Origin: Adiantum capillus-veneris
Taxonomy: Eukaryota > Streptophyta > Polypodiopsida > Polypodiales > Pteridaceae
NCBI GenBank assembly: GCA_014529385.2
Contig: CM043958.1
Span: forward strand, 83,889,525-83,953,524
Length of the DNA: 64,000 nt
Direction of reading: 5' to 3'
In this document: positions 33,753 to 44,291 of the stretch, in pieces
Numbering within the stretch: the stretch's first letter is position 1
Layout: every line of letters starts with the position of its first letter
Made by a program: the position numbers and the translations under genes
Notes under the pieces: model-generated
The model's input: the letters and a program-made list of their open reading frames with translations, nothing else
Told to the model about the DNA's origin: nothing
Databases searched by the model: none

Positions 33753-35463
33753 TTAACACTAGTTTGGTACCAAAAAGGATACTTTAGTGTCCTTTTTTTT
33801 GCGAATTTAAATAAAATGGTACATGAAATCTAGAACACATCTCAAGAAATTATTTTGCAAAATTATAAAATTTTATTCAGAGTACTCATAGAAATTATAA
33901 TCCCTCTTTTTTATCATTACCTCAATAGTAACTACACTCATGAAAAGAACCTATGCAAAACAATATTCAATGTTTCATTAAAGTTTGTACTCTAGCCTAA
34001 GAAGAAAATGAGTAGGGTGCATGCAATAATCCGTGGTAACTATTTATATATGTGTTTGATATTTTTTCAATTGTCATGTGAGAAAAAAATCCTTTGTGAT
34101 TAGAATTAAATATAGAAAGTCCTGTGGGTCAAATATGCAACATTCACAAATTCAATTAACGATCATAAAAAGCATTTAGTTCACCTAAATTTAAAATGTC
34201 TTATGATGCATATATACTAGATCTGTGACTCCATTACATAAGGTGATAATTTTTAATGGTTATGCAAGCCACATTTGTTGATTTATGGCATATCCAAAAA
34301 GCTGTGCATGTTGTAATCATGACTTTCTATCAAAGATAAGCCTCAAAATAAAGTCCAATTATGGATTTTTCCATTCATCTCACTTATTTGTATAAAAATA
34401 CCTCATATGGACACAATTGGGAGATTTATATACACACTTTCATTAGTTTTTCATAGCAATGTTTTTTTACAAGAAATTACACACTATATTTTTTTTTAAA
34501 TGACCTAAATTACAAGATGCTTATGAGTTTGAACCCTTGAAAAATGCTTAGTTGATGGGTATTGACCTATAGATACATTATACACCTTAGGTTTTGTCCC
34601 ATAATCTTATCATGTTAATGAAAGAGGCCTTGAAAGACCAAAGTTTTCCTCTTTGTCAGCATTTTTCCCACAAGCTTGGACAGTGACTAAGCACCTCTAA
34701 AGCTTCACATGAACCAGTACAACCTACCTCAAGACAGAACACACACCAACACGTGTACGCTCAATCAAGGTAATACTGGACTTGAAGGCTCACTACCAGC
34801 ACGTCATCGACACCATGCTGGGTGGGGAGCGGTTTTTTGAGGTTCTGGCATCAGATCAGCCATTTGTCTTACCTTTGGTACAAGGCAATGTACCATTTGA
34901 AGTTTTAATCTATGTCCTAGTATAAGAGGGTATACACGCCTCCTTGTAAAGAAGAAAAAAACTTTTGCAAGTTAAGCAGTGTGTCTTTCTAGCTCTCTCT
35001 CAGTAATCATGGCAAGTGTAGCATTTCCAATATTTAAAGGAAAGAAGGAGGAGGATTTGGTAACAGAATTCCTAGATGACTTTGAAGGAGCATGTGTAGT
35101 AAGCAAGATTTTGGTATTTTGACTATAAAAAAAATCTAGTCCCATAACTAGGTTATGAAGCTCAATTTCTTCTATAATAAGTTTTTTCCTATCCATACAC
35201 CTTGAAATCTATGCAAAATCTTATTTTGATGAGAAGATATACTTTAAAACTTATCATTATAATCTTAATTTGGTATTAATTTTGGCAAAAGTAAAATTTG
35301 GCTATGTTCTTCACCTCATAGCTGACCTAAGATATGAACGTGACCTATGAATTTTTTTTCTAGATTCACCAAATAATTATGAAGAGTTGCTAAAAAAGCA
35401 GGACACTTTGTGTCTCAGGACATTTGAGTGTCCGATTACAGAACTAGTGTTAAGGCTGCACCA
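33753..35463. mobile_element. 1.7-kb TIR element flanked by TTAA, non-autonomous
   Basis: The left end is TTAA + CACTAGTTTGGTACC. The reverse complement of the right end is TTAA + CACTAGTTCTGTAATC. Both subterminal regions carry GGACA...TGTCC palindromes (GGATACTTTAGTGTCC on the left, GGACATTTGAGTGTCC on the right). Of the possible target duplications only TTAA fits (33753-33756 and 35460-35463); 2- or 3-base duplications do not match. TTAA target duplication is typical of piggyBac, but piggyBac termini usually begin CCC, and CACTA-type termini normally give 3-base duplications, so the superfamily is open. It is inserted in the tail of E2. The interior is AT-rich with no transposase. Confidence 0.7.
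35009..35122 (+). pseudogene. Possible gag N-terminus fragment inside the TTAA element
   Basis: From the ATG at 35009 the frame reads MASVAFPIFKGKKEED then FLDDFEGACVVSKI and stops. The form PxFKGKxxED followed by FLxxFExAC resembles the start of plant Ty3/gypsy gag proteins. It is only 37 codons, so the call is tentative. If right, the TIR element carries a captured retrotransposon piece. Confidence 0.3.
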
Positions 35464-36247
35464 CGACGGATTAATATTTTTGGGTTTTAACTTATGTAAT
35501 GGACCTTAATAGGAATGTGTCTCTTGCGATCTTAGTGAAGGGATGTGATGTTTTATGTAAAAGGGTGTTCGGGCATAGAAGAGAGAAGATACGCTGATGC
35601 AGCAGATGTAATGGCGGATTCTATCTGTGTCAAGGAAGTGAATACAGTTTTGTCATACACTGTTGTCTTCTTGCATTTCTGTATTCTTGTCAACCTAGTG
35701 TTCTGAATACATAGATGAATCAGTGAGTGTCTGCAGACTATGTCTATGAAAGTTAATTAAAGTTTGTGGCGATGGCGGATTTCTATAAATGTATCTGAGA
35801 AGTTGTCACGCAGTTTGTTATGAGTGTATGGTGTTGGAAGTGTAGATGTTTAAGGTTAATAATACAATCATCTCTTGTAGGGATAGTGTGTTGAGAAATT
35901 TCAAGATCCACTCCCTTGAGTTCTTTGTATGACCAAGCGAAGACATACCTATATTACCTTAATGTTTTGATGAGGATTTCTTCCTCCTTCAAGGATAAAT
36001 ATGTAGCTATGTGTGCTAGTTTTGAGTCTTCTCCAAGTTTTTCTAGGTCAATCCTCTTAGAGTTTTTAGGATCCTCATAGGATTTTTCATGTTCCTTGGG
36101 TTGTCTGATTGGTTACTCCCTATGATTCGTCGATCTTGTATACTTTTTGTAATGTGAGGGAACATGGATTTCCCCTAGTCTATTGCTCTTGGACTCCATT
36201 TTAGTGGTCCCCATTTTTCTTATTCTTCTTGGCAGGTTCCCTAGTAA
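35464..36247. other. Spacer, possibly the distal end of E2
   Basis: Sequence immediately right of the TTAA element should continue the E2 tail interrupted at 33756. No LTR terminus or coding domain is recognised. Confidence 0.3.
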
Positions 36248-37086
36248 CTACTTGGATTTGAATTGTGGGTTCACCTCACCATTTGAGGAGCTACTTGGCA
36301 TGACTTGTACTATGTTTATGAATTCTTTCCCTTTGTTCACTAAATTTCTAGGATAATCATCAATAAAGTGTCCACCTTTTCTATTGCACTGTATGCAATA
36401 AGCCTCAAATGGTCTAACATTTTTATCTGCCTTTTGGATAATCATTTTTCCAATGGTCATCTGAACCATAGTTATGGAAATTCCCTTTTACCATGGGTAG
36501 CTTGGATCCTTGATTGCAAATAAAGTAAACCAATGCTACCTCTAGAGGTTCCTTTAAAATTGTTCTACTTTGGCAAGAGTTAATTGAGTGTACCACCTGT
36601 CCTCTACTCCCCACAGTGGAAAAACTTGCTTCATTATAAGGCGTAATTAGTACTAGGGCATCCAATGGCCCTTCAAGAAGCATGTACTTAACTGGTACAA
36701 CATTTTTCCCTAGTAGAGTTGGTTGCTTCCCTAGTATTGGTTGTGATCTCTCTGTAGCCATAGGTGGTTTATGCATCAGGGCCATGTTAGGTGGATATCT
36801 ATACATTGATTACCCCTGTTGTCTCATCTGTATATATTGGACATTTTTGTCATATTTGGGCTTGTAATAACACTCTTTTTTTTCATGGTTTGTCTATTTT
36901 ACACCATTTAGATGGTTTGGGGGGTTGTCCCATAGCTTTCCCTTGTGGTGGTCTTTGCCCCAGCCCTTGCATCGGCATCCTTTGCATGTTGCTCATCTCT
37001 TTGATAGCATTTCTATGATCTCCACATTTGGTCCTACATGTTCTAGCATAGTCGATGTCATAAAATCTAATATCTAACCAACCCAA
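36248..37086 (-). pseudogene. Ty3/gypsy gag C-terminal fragment, related to E4 gag
   Basis: The minus strand shares with E4 gag (59.5-59.7 kb) the segment ERSQPILGKQPTLLG, which in E4 is ERPQPVLGQQPPLPG, followed by a PVKY/PVGIRY block. Downstream lie two zinc-knuckle remains. In the first, FHNYGSDDHWKNDYP, all three cysteines of the CX2CX4HX4C pattern are Phe or Tyr. The second, CIQCNRKGGHFIDDYP, keeps two. Gag zinc knuckles bind the element RNA, so this copy is inactive. Several frame changes occur between 36,250 and 37,086. Confidence 0.65.
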
Positions 37087-37099
37087 ATGGTTTTCTCAT

Positions 37100-38513
37100 G
37101 TTAAACTCATCATTTAATGTGGTATAATCAACGGGAACAAGGGTTAGAATATAGACATGTGGTTACAAATCTCTCTCAACAAGGGAACAATGGTAAAAGG
37201 GGTCCAAATGAGAGATGGTTTGTCAAAGATCTAGGCTAGATAATGGAGCTTAAAAGACCTTAGGGTTAGCTTCGTATGATTAGTGTTAAAAGTCCTTTGA
37301 CCTCAGGCCAAGCTAGGGCTGATCTTGAGGTGGGAACACGGCCTAAGCTTGAGGTGCTTGTCGTGCTTGCTGATTATGCTGCTTGAGGTTCTTGTTGTGC
37401 TTGCTAACGAAGGTGCTTGAGGTGCTTTTCGTGCGTGATGAATAAGGTGCTTGAGGTGCTTGTCATGCTTGAATGAGAAAGGTGCTTGAGAAGCTTCCCA
37501 TGCATGGGGGGTAAGGTGCTTGAGTAAAAAGGAGACCCTACAAAGGAGGGGGAAATCCCCAAAGTTAGGGGAATCTTTGACTTAACCTCCCACACACCCA
37601 AAGGGCACCCCCTTTCTCAAGGGACACATGGACACATGCCATACTCTCCCTATGCTTAACCACATGGTGTGCTTGAATCCTATTGGCTGGGCTTAAGAGG
37701 GGTCCGATGAGATTCTAGTTCAACTAAACAAATATCTAGATATTTTCAAGCTCTCTCTATGAAGGGGTAAGGAGGACACTTGTCCAAAGACTACCATGTG
37801 CTTGAAATGCATTGTGCATGTGATTGGCTAGGGGGAGAGGTGTCCAATTCTCTTCATGCTTAAGCAAAAAGGAGGTCTTGCCCAAATCAAGTAAGGGATA
37901 TGCTTGGGGGGTATACACCTCTCACACACTCATCTTTTTCATTCATTCTCACTTGGTGAAAGTGGAAGAACTCCATCTCCTTGTCCAAGCTTGTTGAGAA
38001 TTTGAGAGCCTACACCAACACTCTTGGCTATGGAATGCAGATCCAACCAAGAGCCATGCTTCAATGCTTAAGCTTTCCATCTTCTCCATATTCATATTTA
38101 CTATGCTATTATGTATGCTAGCAAGAAGAGTGATGATAAGTGAGGAACTACTTCTTTCTCCTATGAATGTTTCTTCTTCCTCTTACCTATCCTCATTCCC
38201 CTAGATCTCTGCACCTTCAAAGGTGTTTAAGGCCTTGTGACTTAGTCCGGGGATGGTTAATGCTTTTTACAAAGTGTTTGTTATGCTCGTGATGCATGAA
38301 TCTTTCCATCTTCATAGCATCACCAAGGTCACAAGGAACATGTTGTCAAGTTCTCCAAACTCTCTCTCTTGAAAAAATATCATTCATGCCAAGTTAATTA
38401 AGTATAATGGTTATGTTGCTACCCTCTATGTTCTCAAAGTAGTGTCACAAAAATGCTCTTTTTAATTCTCCTAGTTTCGCTATTCTCAAAGTTCATAGGC
38501 CATTTCCATTACA
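37100..38513 (+). repeat. 5' LTR of Ty3/gypsy element E5
   Basis: The right edge is fixed: ...CCATTACA (ends 38513), one base, then a Met-type primer site. The left edge is uncertain; TG dinucleotides near 37,100-37,160 are candidates. The last 560 bases are shared with the truncated LTR at 1414-2116. It contains a GGTGCTTGAG-type minisatellite at 37,330-37,520. Confidence 0.65.
37330..37520 (+). repeat. Minisatellite of GTGCTTGAGG units in the E5 LTR
   Basis: Degenerate units built from AAGGTGCTTGAGGTGCTT and (T)CGTGCTTG, five to six times in 190 bases, with irregular spacers. It lies in the presumed U3 of the LTR. Confidence 0.75.
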
Positions 38514-38514
38514 T

Positions 38515-38526
38515 TGGTATCAAAGC
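38515..38526 (+). other. Primer-binding site of E5, Met-tRNA type
   Basis: TGGTATCAAAGC differs from the canonical initiator-Met complement (TGGTATCAGAGC) at one base and sits one base after the LTR end. Confidence 0.8.
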
Positions 38527-38878
38527 ATTTGGTTTCTCTTTTCTTGCTTAAGAAGAGAGGTCCTTAAGTAGCCTATTGATGGTTGATTTTGTTGATTATA
38601 TTAGGGTAAGTGGGATTGGGATCTATTATCGGTTTTTTTTTAGCCCACTAGGTGGGATATGATGCACACCTTGGGAGCTTTGGTTTTAATAATGGGGTCT
38701 TTTTATACTTGCGTACGGCTTTACCATTATTGAGCCATAAGAAATCTGAAAGGAGCTATCCCTCGGCAACTCTGCAATTTTAGACACACTCCACTACTCT
38801 CTATAATTAACCAATTCAAGCTGTGGGTGTAGATACTTAAGTGCAAAGGCTAAGAGGAGTAGCAACTAAGGTTTTGAA

Positions 38879-39741
38879 TTGCCAAAGCATACACTAAGTA
38901 AACACATAAGTTTAATTAACATGGTTGAGAATAATCAAGAGAGTAGAATGAACATTGATAACTTTGATTTTTCACATGAAAGTGCTAATGATGATGCCCC
39001 CAAATTTGTTGATTATCTTGTTAGTAGGTTGCAACAAGCTATGGGCAACCCTTCTTTGCAAGACAAAGCTACTCAACAAATTCGTGCTTATGGGATTTCC
39101 CTTCCTCTCCAAGAGGAGAGAGAGCTTAGGATGCCTCTTGATGAGACCCTCAAAAGAAGACTCTCTCTCATACGAGAGGAGGAATCCAAAGAATGAGAAA
39201 CTAATGAATCCCTAAGTTCCTCTGAAGGTTTGGATCCACAAAGACGACGGTCTAGACGATCACCAACTCCTCCCAAGAGGAAATGGTCAACCCATAGTCC
39301 TTCTCCTCATCACTCCAAAAGGGAAGAGAGGAGACAAAGGAATAAAAGGGAAAGAAAGAGATCACTCCCCTGTCCTTTTTCTTCACCTTCCTCCTCTTCC
39401 AACGAAAAGCTATGGCTATTCTCCTAGAGAATACAAGAGGGGAGGACATCACAAATCTTATCGTGCATGGCGAAAGTCACAAAAGCTCCATAAGTTCAAA
39501 GAGGGAGGAAAGAGTATCTCTTTTCTCACCTATGATGGAATCTTTGGTGCTATCGACAAAGTATTGGGAGACGAGGGCTTCACGAAGTCCTCCAAGCTAC
39601 ACCATGTAGCTATGCACTTCCAAAAATCGGTTCGTCAATGGTGGGCTAGCCTTCCTGGAAACAGCGAAGCCCCAAAGACATGGAAAACTTTACGAGTTTC
39701 CATCATGAAGCATGGAATTGGAGATGATCTCTTGAGATAGC
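38879..39741 (+). pseudogene. E5 Ty3/gypsy gag, truncated
   Basis: The start is ambiguous between ATGs at 38879 and downstream. Block 1 (38879-39196) has FVDYLVSRLQQAMGNPS and RELRMPLDETLKRRLS and ends in TGA. The same frame continues through an Arg/Ser-rich stretch to 39427. The next frame then gives FLTYDGIFGAIDKVLGDEGF, SKLHHVAMHFQKSVRQWWAS and EAPKTWKTLRVSIMKH. The latter is the retrotransposon gag domain (hydrophobic helix, then QWWASL and a TWxxLRxxxM helix). It breaks off at 39741, where the E6 LTR is inserted. The remaining gag-pol of E5 is not found on the far side of E6, so it is lost or displaced. Confidence 0.75.
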
Positions 39742-39750
39742 TAATTCCAG

Positions 39751-40205
39751 TGTTAGAAGATTTCATCTATTGATGATGTATTAGTTCAGATAGTAGGCTA
39801 GACAGAGAATCAAAAACTGAGCTGGAATTTATCTACTGGAATAAGAGCTACACTATGTACCGAGAATAATATTCAGATTCAGATTCAGAGTACTGAATAC
39901 AGAGTAAGTGTAACTGGAATATCTACCGTGATTGGAATTACAGATGAAAGATTACTGTGAATATGATGTGATTTACATATAGAGTACAGCCGACAACAAC
40001 TACCAATGATTGACAACTCAAGTACAAATGCCACCAAAATGCTAACCCGACTATGCTAACCCAAATGCCAACCCGATTACAATGTAATGGGCCCTATTTA
40101 TATGCCTTGGGTTTACCATGGTAATTATCGTAGTAATTACTGACTAATTCACTGCTTGTCTCATAAGAGAGGATTCCCACTTAGTGAAATTGTCAGTCAT
40201 CTACA
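39751..40205 (-). repeat. 3' LTR of minus-strand element E6 (455 bp)
   Basis: On the minus strand it begins TGTAGATGACTG directly after a polypurine tract and ends TCTTCTAACA, giving TG...CA termini. A TATA box (TATAAATA, 40095-40102) lies about 105 bases in. It is inserted within the E5 gag. No second copy is visible at the other end of E6. Confidence 0.75.
40095..40102 (-). promoter_or_regulatory. TATA box in E6 LTR
   Basis: Reverse complement reads TATAAATAGGGCCC, positioned as expected for the LTR promoter. Confidence 0.5.
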
Positions 40206-40222
40206 TCCTTCCCTTCTTTCTT
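40206..40222 (-). other. Polypurine tract of E6
   Basis: Minus strand AAGAAAGAAGGGAAGGA immediately before the LTR TG. This primes plus-strand DNA synthesis, and it shows that the adjacent coiled-coil ORF is the internal region of an LTR element. Confidence 0.75.
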
Positions 40223-42620
40223 GAATTTTGGCAAGATTTCAAAATTTTTGAAAAATTCCCCTGTCTGATTCTGATTTGAAGCTGAGAAATCCACCGTCTG
40301 CTTCTGATGTTGGGGATTGGACTTGATCAATGACAAAATGGCCATACAAAGATTGCAAGAGGCAGCTGAAAAGGCCAAGGTGGAGCTCTCTTCATCCACC
40401 CAAAGTGATATCAACCTTCCAGCTGAGGAAGAAAATCCGCCACTGAATTCTGAGATGGAACTACCTAGTATCCTTCCATTGAACCAGCTTCCGTTTACCC
40501 TTTGGCCTGGATAGCGTCTGAGAAGTCCCAGTGCTAACATTCTCCTTTTGAGTGAGTCGGTAAATGGCCTCCTACTCAAGCTGATCTCGCCTTTCTGTGG
40601 TCATCTCTACTTCATAAGGCGTAAGGGAATGATAGGCTTTACTGTCAGGATCATAGAGTGTGTGTCTGCCTTTGGTGATCATGGTTCTGGCCAGCTTTTG
40701 ACAATGCGAAGTAGTATGGATCCATGCTTTTGGAAGATTCTGATTGGTTTTGACCCGAGCTTCAAAAAGAATCTCAGCCATCTCTCTATACTTTGGTGCT
40801 AGGCCCGCCTTAGCTGCAATATCCTTTTCAAGAAATTTAGAGGACTCAACAATAAGTTGCAGCAACTGATTAGTGATCTTGGTCAGGCCCTTGATCTGAA
40901 TCTTCCACTGACCCATACATATCCGGATCCTCTGCATCTCTTCTTTCAGCTCGTGAATATCATTGAGTTGGAGAGCATCATTGAATAGTGTTTGCCAAGT
41001 TTTTCATTCTAAAGTCGATCGCTCATACCAGTCCTGGAGCTCATCGATAATCTTGAAGTATGTAAGGTGATCAACTGGTTCTGGATGTTGAGGGTAAAGT
41101 GCTGGAAAAAATATTGGCAGTTCCGTCTCTCTTGCTAGGAAGGCATACAAGAGAACTGGAGAATCAGGCGCGAAATCTAAGAAATTGAGAACAGCCTGGT
41201 TCTCTTGCTGCATCATTTTTCCAGTGATTCTCACTAGCTGAAACAGTTTGCGGAGAGAAGTTGCCTGTTCTCCGACTGACATTCTAGTGTGAGGTTCTTT
41301 ACTAGTGGCTGTCTGATCCTCAAGAATGTCCCTTACTCTTTGATCCAAGACTCTTATGGCAATTTGCATCTGCATCAAAACCCCTTTCAATTTTTCCCTA
41401 ACATCCTTCATACATTTATAGGTCGGTTTATTTCCCAACAGAAGTTCTAATTCAAGAGCGAGAGAGAGACAATCTGAAGTAGATTTTCTTTGCAAATGTG
41501 GGCTGGTCACTCTCTCTTTAGTAGTGATTATCCATTCAGGAACCCTTTCCAGCAACTAGACTGTGCTGGGATGCGCAGGTAAACAAAAAGTTTCTTGATC
41601 ATGAAAAGCCACTGATTTCCAATGCTCCACCATTTCTTTGGCCCCAACATACAGTCTCTGAAAACATTCCAGATCAGACAGGAGATCATCATCCTCCAGA
41701 TATTGTTTGGTTATGGAAGCCTGTTGATGTCTCAATTGCCTGTTAAGGGTGATAAGCTATAAGGAATGTTGCTGATCAGCTGCTGGTCCCTCATCCTACA
41801 CTTTGCCTTTCCATTTAGCCTCCCTACTGAGTTGGGACTAGTTTGCTGGCTGATTCCTAGTGTGACTGGGTTGCTGCTCTTCGGACTGCTGACTGCCCGA
41901 CTTCTGTCCTTCATTCTGGCCTGGTTGGTCTGGCTGTGAATGACCTCCTTCAATTGGCCCTATGCCACCAGTACCAGGTCCTAGAGGTGGAGGTGGGGCA
42001 TCATCATTATCATTAGTATGCCCTTCTTCTTGGTCATCCTCCGCCTTATCATCTCCTTCGTCCTTATCCTCTTTTTCTTCCTTATCTTCTTCTGCTTCAT
42101 CTAGGGAATTCTGCTGCTCAATATAATCCAGGATTGCTTGATTCATCAAAGAATTATTGTATTCAGCCATTTTTTCCTGCAAATCACTCTGCATAGTCTC
42201 CATAAGAGACTTCAAGTTTTCCACGTCAAATACAGCGTTGCCTGCGGGATTTAAAATTTCGGCCAGGCTATTATAAATATATCTGTCAGTGAGGGAAGCC
42301 TTCAGAGCTATATGGAAAAGTAGCAAGGCGTTGAAGTCAAGTCTCTTCATTTTCAACATCGTTTCAGCCCGATCTGCAGCTCTCTGCGCTTCATTCCTTT
42401 CTTCCTTCACAATCTGCATATCAGACTCCACCTTCACTAACTTGCGTTTTAATAACTCAATAGCCCTATCTGAATGAGCTTCATGTAGCCTATGGCGTAG
42501 ATTCTGCTCATCTCTTGCTGTCTTCAGCTTCTAAATCTGGTCTTTAGCGTCCTTTAAGTTAGCTTTAGCCTTATTCAGTTCATCTTCCGACCCTGCAGCA
42601 TCCAACATTTGTCCCATACA
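40223..42620 (-). pseudogene. Coiled-coil ORF family, copy C, in LTR element E6
   Basis: The fullest copy, with few stops. From 42,620 downwards: a coiled coil (DELNKAKANLKDAKDQ, RAIELLKRKLVKVE, KEERNEAQRAADRAETMLKM); a helical block (FNALLLFHIALKASLTDRYI, SLAEILNPAGNAVFDVENL); a Glu/Asp-rich linker of about 45 residues followed by a Pro/Gly/Gln-rich linker (about 41,850-42,120); then a C-terminal half containing LERVPEWIITTKERVTSP, KLKGVLMQMQIAIRVLDQRV, ITGKMMQQENQAVLNFLD, PIFFPALYPQHPEPVDH, FKIIDELQDWYE, LTKITNQLLQLIVESSKFLE and, near the end, LTPYEVEMTTERRDQLE. I recognise no domain. Long helical halves joined by acidic and Pro-rich linkers, in an LTR element without visible pol, suggest a structural (gag-like) protein of a non-autonomous element, but there is no zinc knuckle to support it. 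Confidence 0.65.
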
Positions 42621-42641
42621 ATGGACAATAGTATTCTAGGA

Positions 42642-42967
42642 TGTTAACCCTCACGGATCACGGACACCCTATTACCTACGGCGGACATTGTATTATTTAT
42701 TTGGTAGAGTCAGGTACTGGGCTTGTCGGTCCAATAGGAAAAGGGTAAGAGTGATCGTCGATGAGAGGCGCACTCTAACTGGAACATTCAAGGGATTAGT
42801 TGGCTAAGCATGGGCGCCCAAGTGTGAATGGGGCGAGCTCATATAAAATTCAACTTAACCTAAAATTCACTCATTCTCTCATTTGTGCAATAGAAGAGTG
42901 CTCTTGCTGCATCTCCATCTTCTTCTTCTTCATCTCCTTGTGTGTGTGTGTATGCGTGAGAGAGAGA

Positions 42968-43037
<70 letters not shown>

Positions 43038-43275
43038 TCAAGCATTGCGACAACGGCACGGCACGGCGGCGAAGCGGTTGAGCACAGCGAAGCGGCGGCT
43101 CCTTCTTCTTCGCGGCGAGGAATCCTCCACGAAGCAAGCGTAGAGCGGTGAGTGACACACCATCGCCTTCTTTGAGCTTACTAGTTTAGGCTTGTTGTGT
43201 GCTTGGAGCCATTTTTGGCTCGCACACGGTGTATCGGCAAGTTCCTTGCATTGACATGTGCGACATACGCGCACA
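42642..43275 (+). repeat. Candidate 5' LTR of E3
   Basis: The right end (…GCGCACA, 43275) precedes a degenerate Asp-type primer site. A TATA box (TATAAAA, 42842-42848) is followed about 100 bases later by TG/GA-rich sequence, as in many LTR R/U5 regions. The left edge at TGTTAACCC (42642) is inferred from the end of copy C. It does not resemble the sequence after the E3 polypurine tract (53,367 on), so E3 may have mismatched ends or this LTR may belong to another element. Confidence 0.4.
42950..43034 (+). repeat. (TG)n and (GA)n microsatellite
   Basis: A short TG tract then about 37 GA units with one CAAA break, inside the candidate LTR downstream of its TATA box. Confidence 0.95.
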
Positions 43276-43279
43276 TTTT

Positions 43280-43297
43280 TGGCACGCCGGGGAATGC
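43280..43297 (+). other. Degenerate primer-binding site of E3
   Basis: TGGCACGCCGGGGAATGC resembles the plant Asp-tRNA-type site (TGGCGCCGTTGCCGG) with mismatches and a gap. The position after a …CACA LTR end is right, but the match is weak. Confidence 0.4.
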
Positions 43298-44291
43298 CGT
43301 GCATTAAGCTCGAGTAGCACTCTGTGCTTCTCCATGGTACAATTTCTATTGTAGGAAAGGTAAGGAAGGAGTGTGTGTGTGTGTTGAGAAGAGGGATTTG
43401 GTGTTATACTGTGTGTTTTTTTTGTTAATGGATTTTTCAAAGGTACTGTGTTTATTCTCTGTGTATTAAGGTTGTTAGTTTTCTTGGTTAATAGATATTT
43501 CAAAGGTACTGTGTTTATTCTCTGTGTATTAAGGTAGTTAGTTTTCTGTGTACAGTAAGTAGGAAGTAGATTATTGAGAGTTAATAGAGTGTGTTAGTGT
43601 GTAAGAGTAGGTGTATTAGTTAGAAGTAGGTAGATAGAGTGTGTGTGTGCTCTCGTGCAGGCTGCGACGACCTTATCCTTATAAAAAAAATTAAAAATTC
43701 AAAAAAAATTTAAAAAATAAATTTTAATTTTAATTTTTTAAAGGCAGGACCGAGATCAGGATTATCTCCCAGATCCAAGCCCAGACCCAAGCCCAAGATC
43801 ACGCTCAGGCCTAGGCCTCAGTCGCCTTGTTAAAAAAAACGAATTTAGCTTCACACGTAGCTAAAAATCGATTTTTGAGGACTAACGGAACGTCAGATGC
43901 CCGAAAATTGTGCTGTAGAGCACATAGCGACCCTCTAAGTGATACGCTCGTTTCGAGCTATCACACACTTTAATAAAAAAAATCAAACCTTAAAAAACAT
44001 TCAAAAAACATCAAAAACAAGAAAAAATCAAGTAGAAAACGGGGTGCAAAACACCCCCAAAACAAAGCAAGTAACCTTTGAGGGTACTTGCCGACACTTG
44101 TAGGGCACCCAAAGCACATGTATCTATGCTCTAGTCATGTGCTAGAGTCCGAACAACTAGCTAGTGCTTCGATTTAGGGGGGTACTCACTATCCTTCCAC
44201 GCTAGGGTCTACGCCCTCAGCGGGGACCCAAGGTAGTGCAACCCAAGACCCAAATATAGCGGCTAGCGACTCTTCCTCTGACTACCATATT
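43298..44291 (+). other. E3 leader with a 63-bp duplication
   Basis: About 1 kb of untranslated leader. TTTCAAAGGTACTGTGTTTA and neighbours are duplicated with a period of exactly 63 bases (43435 and 43498). Farther on there is a stretch of AGCCCAGACCCAAGCCCAAG-type repeats (about 43,770-43,830). The reading frame into gag is open from 44166. Confidence 0.6.

Noticed and set aside
33753-35463. Interpreting the TG…-like ends at 33,751 as an LTR
   Set aside because: The ends are inverted, not direct, repeats and there is no primer site or polypurine tract.
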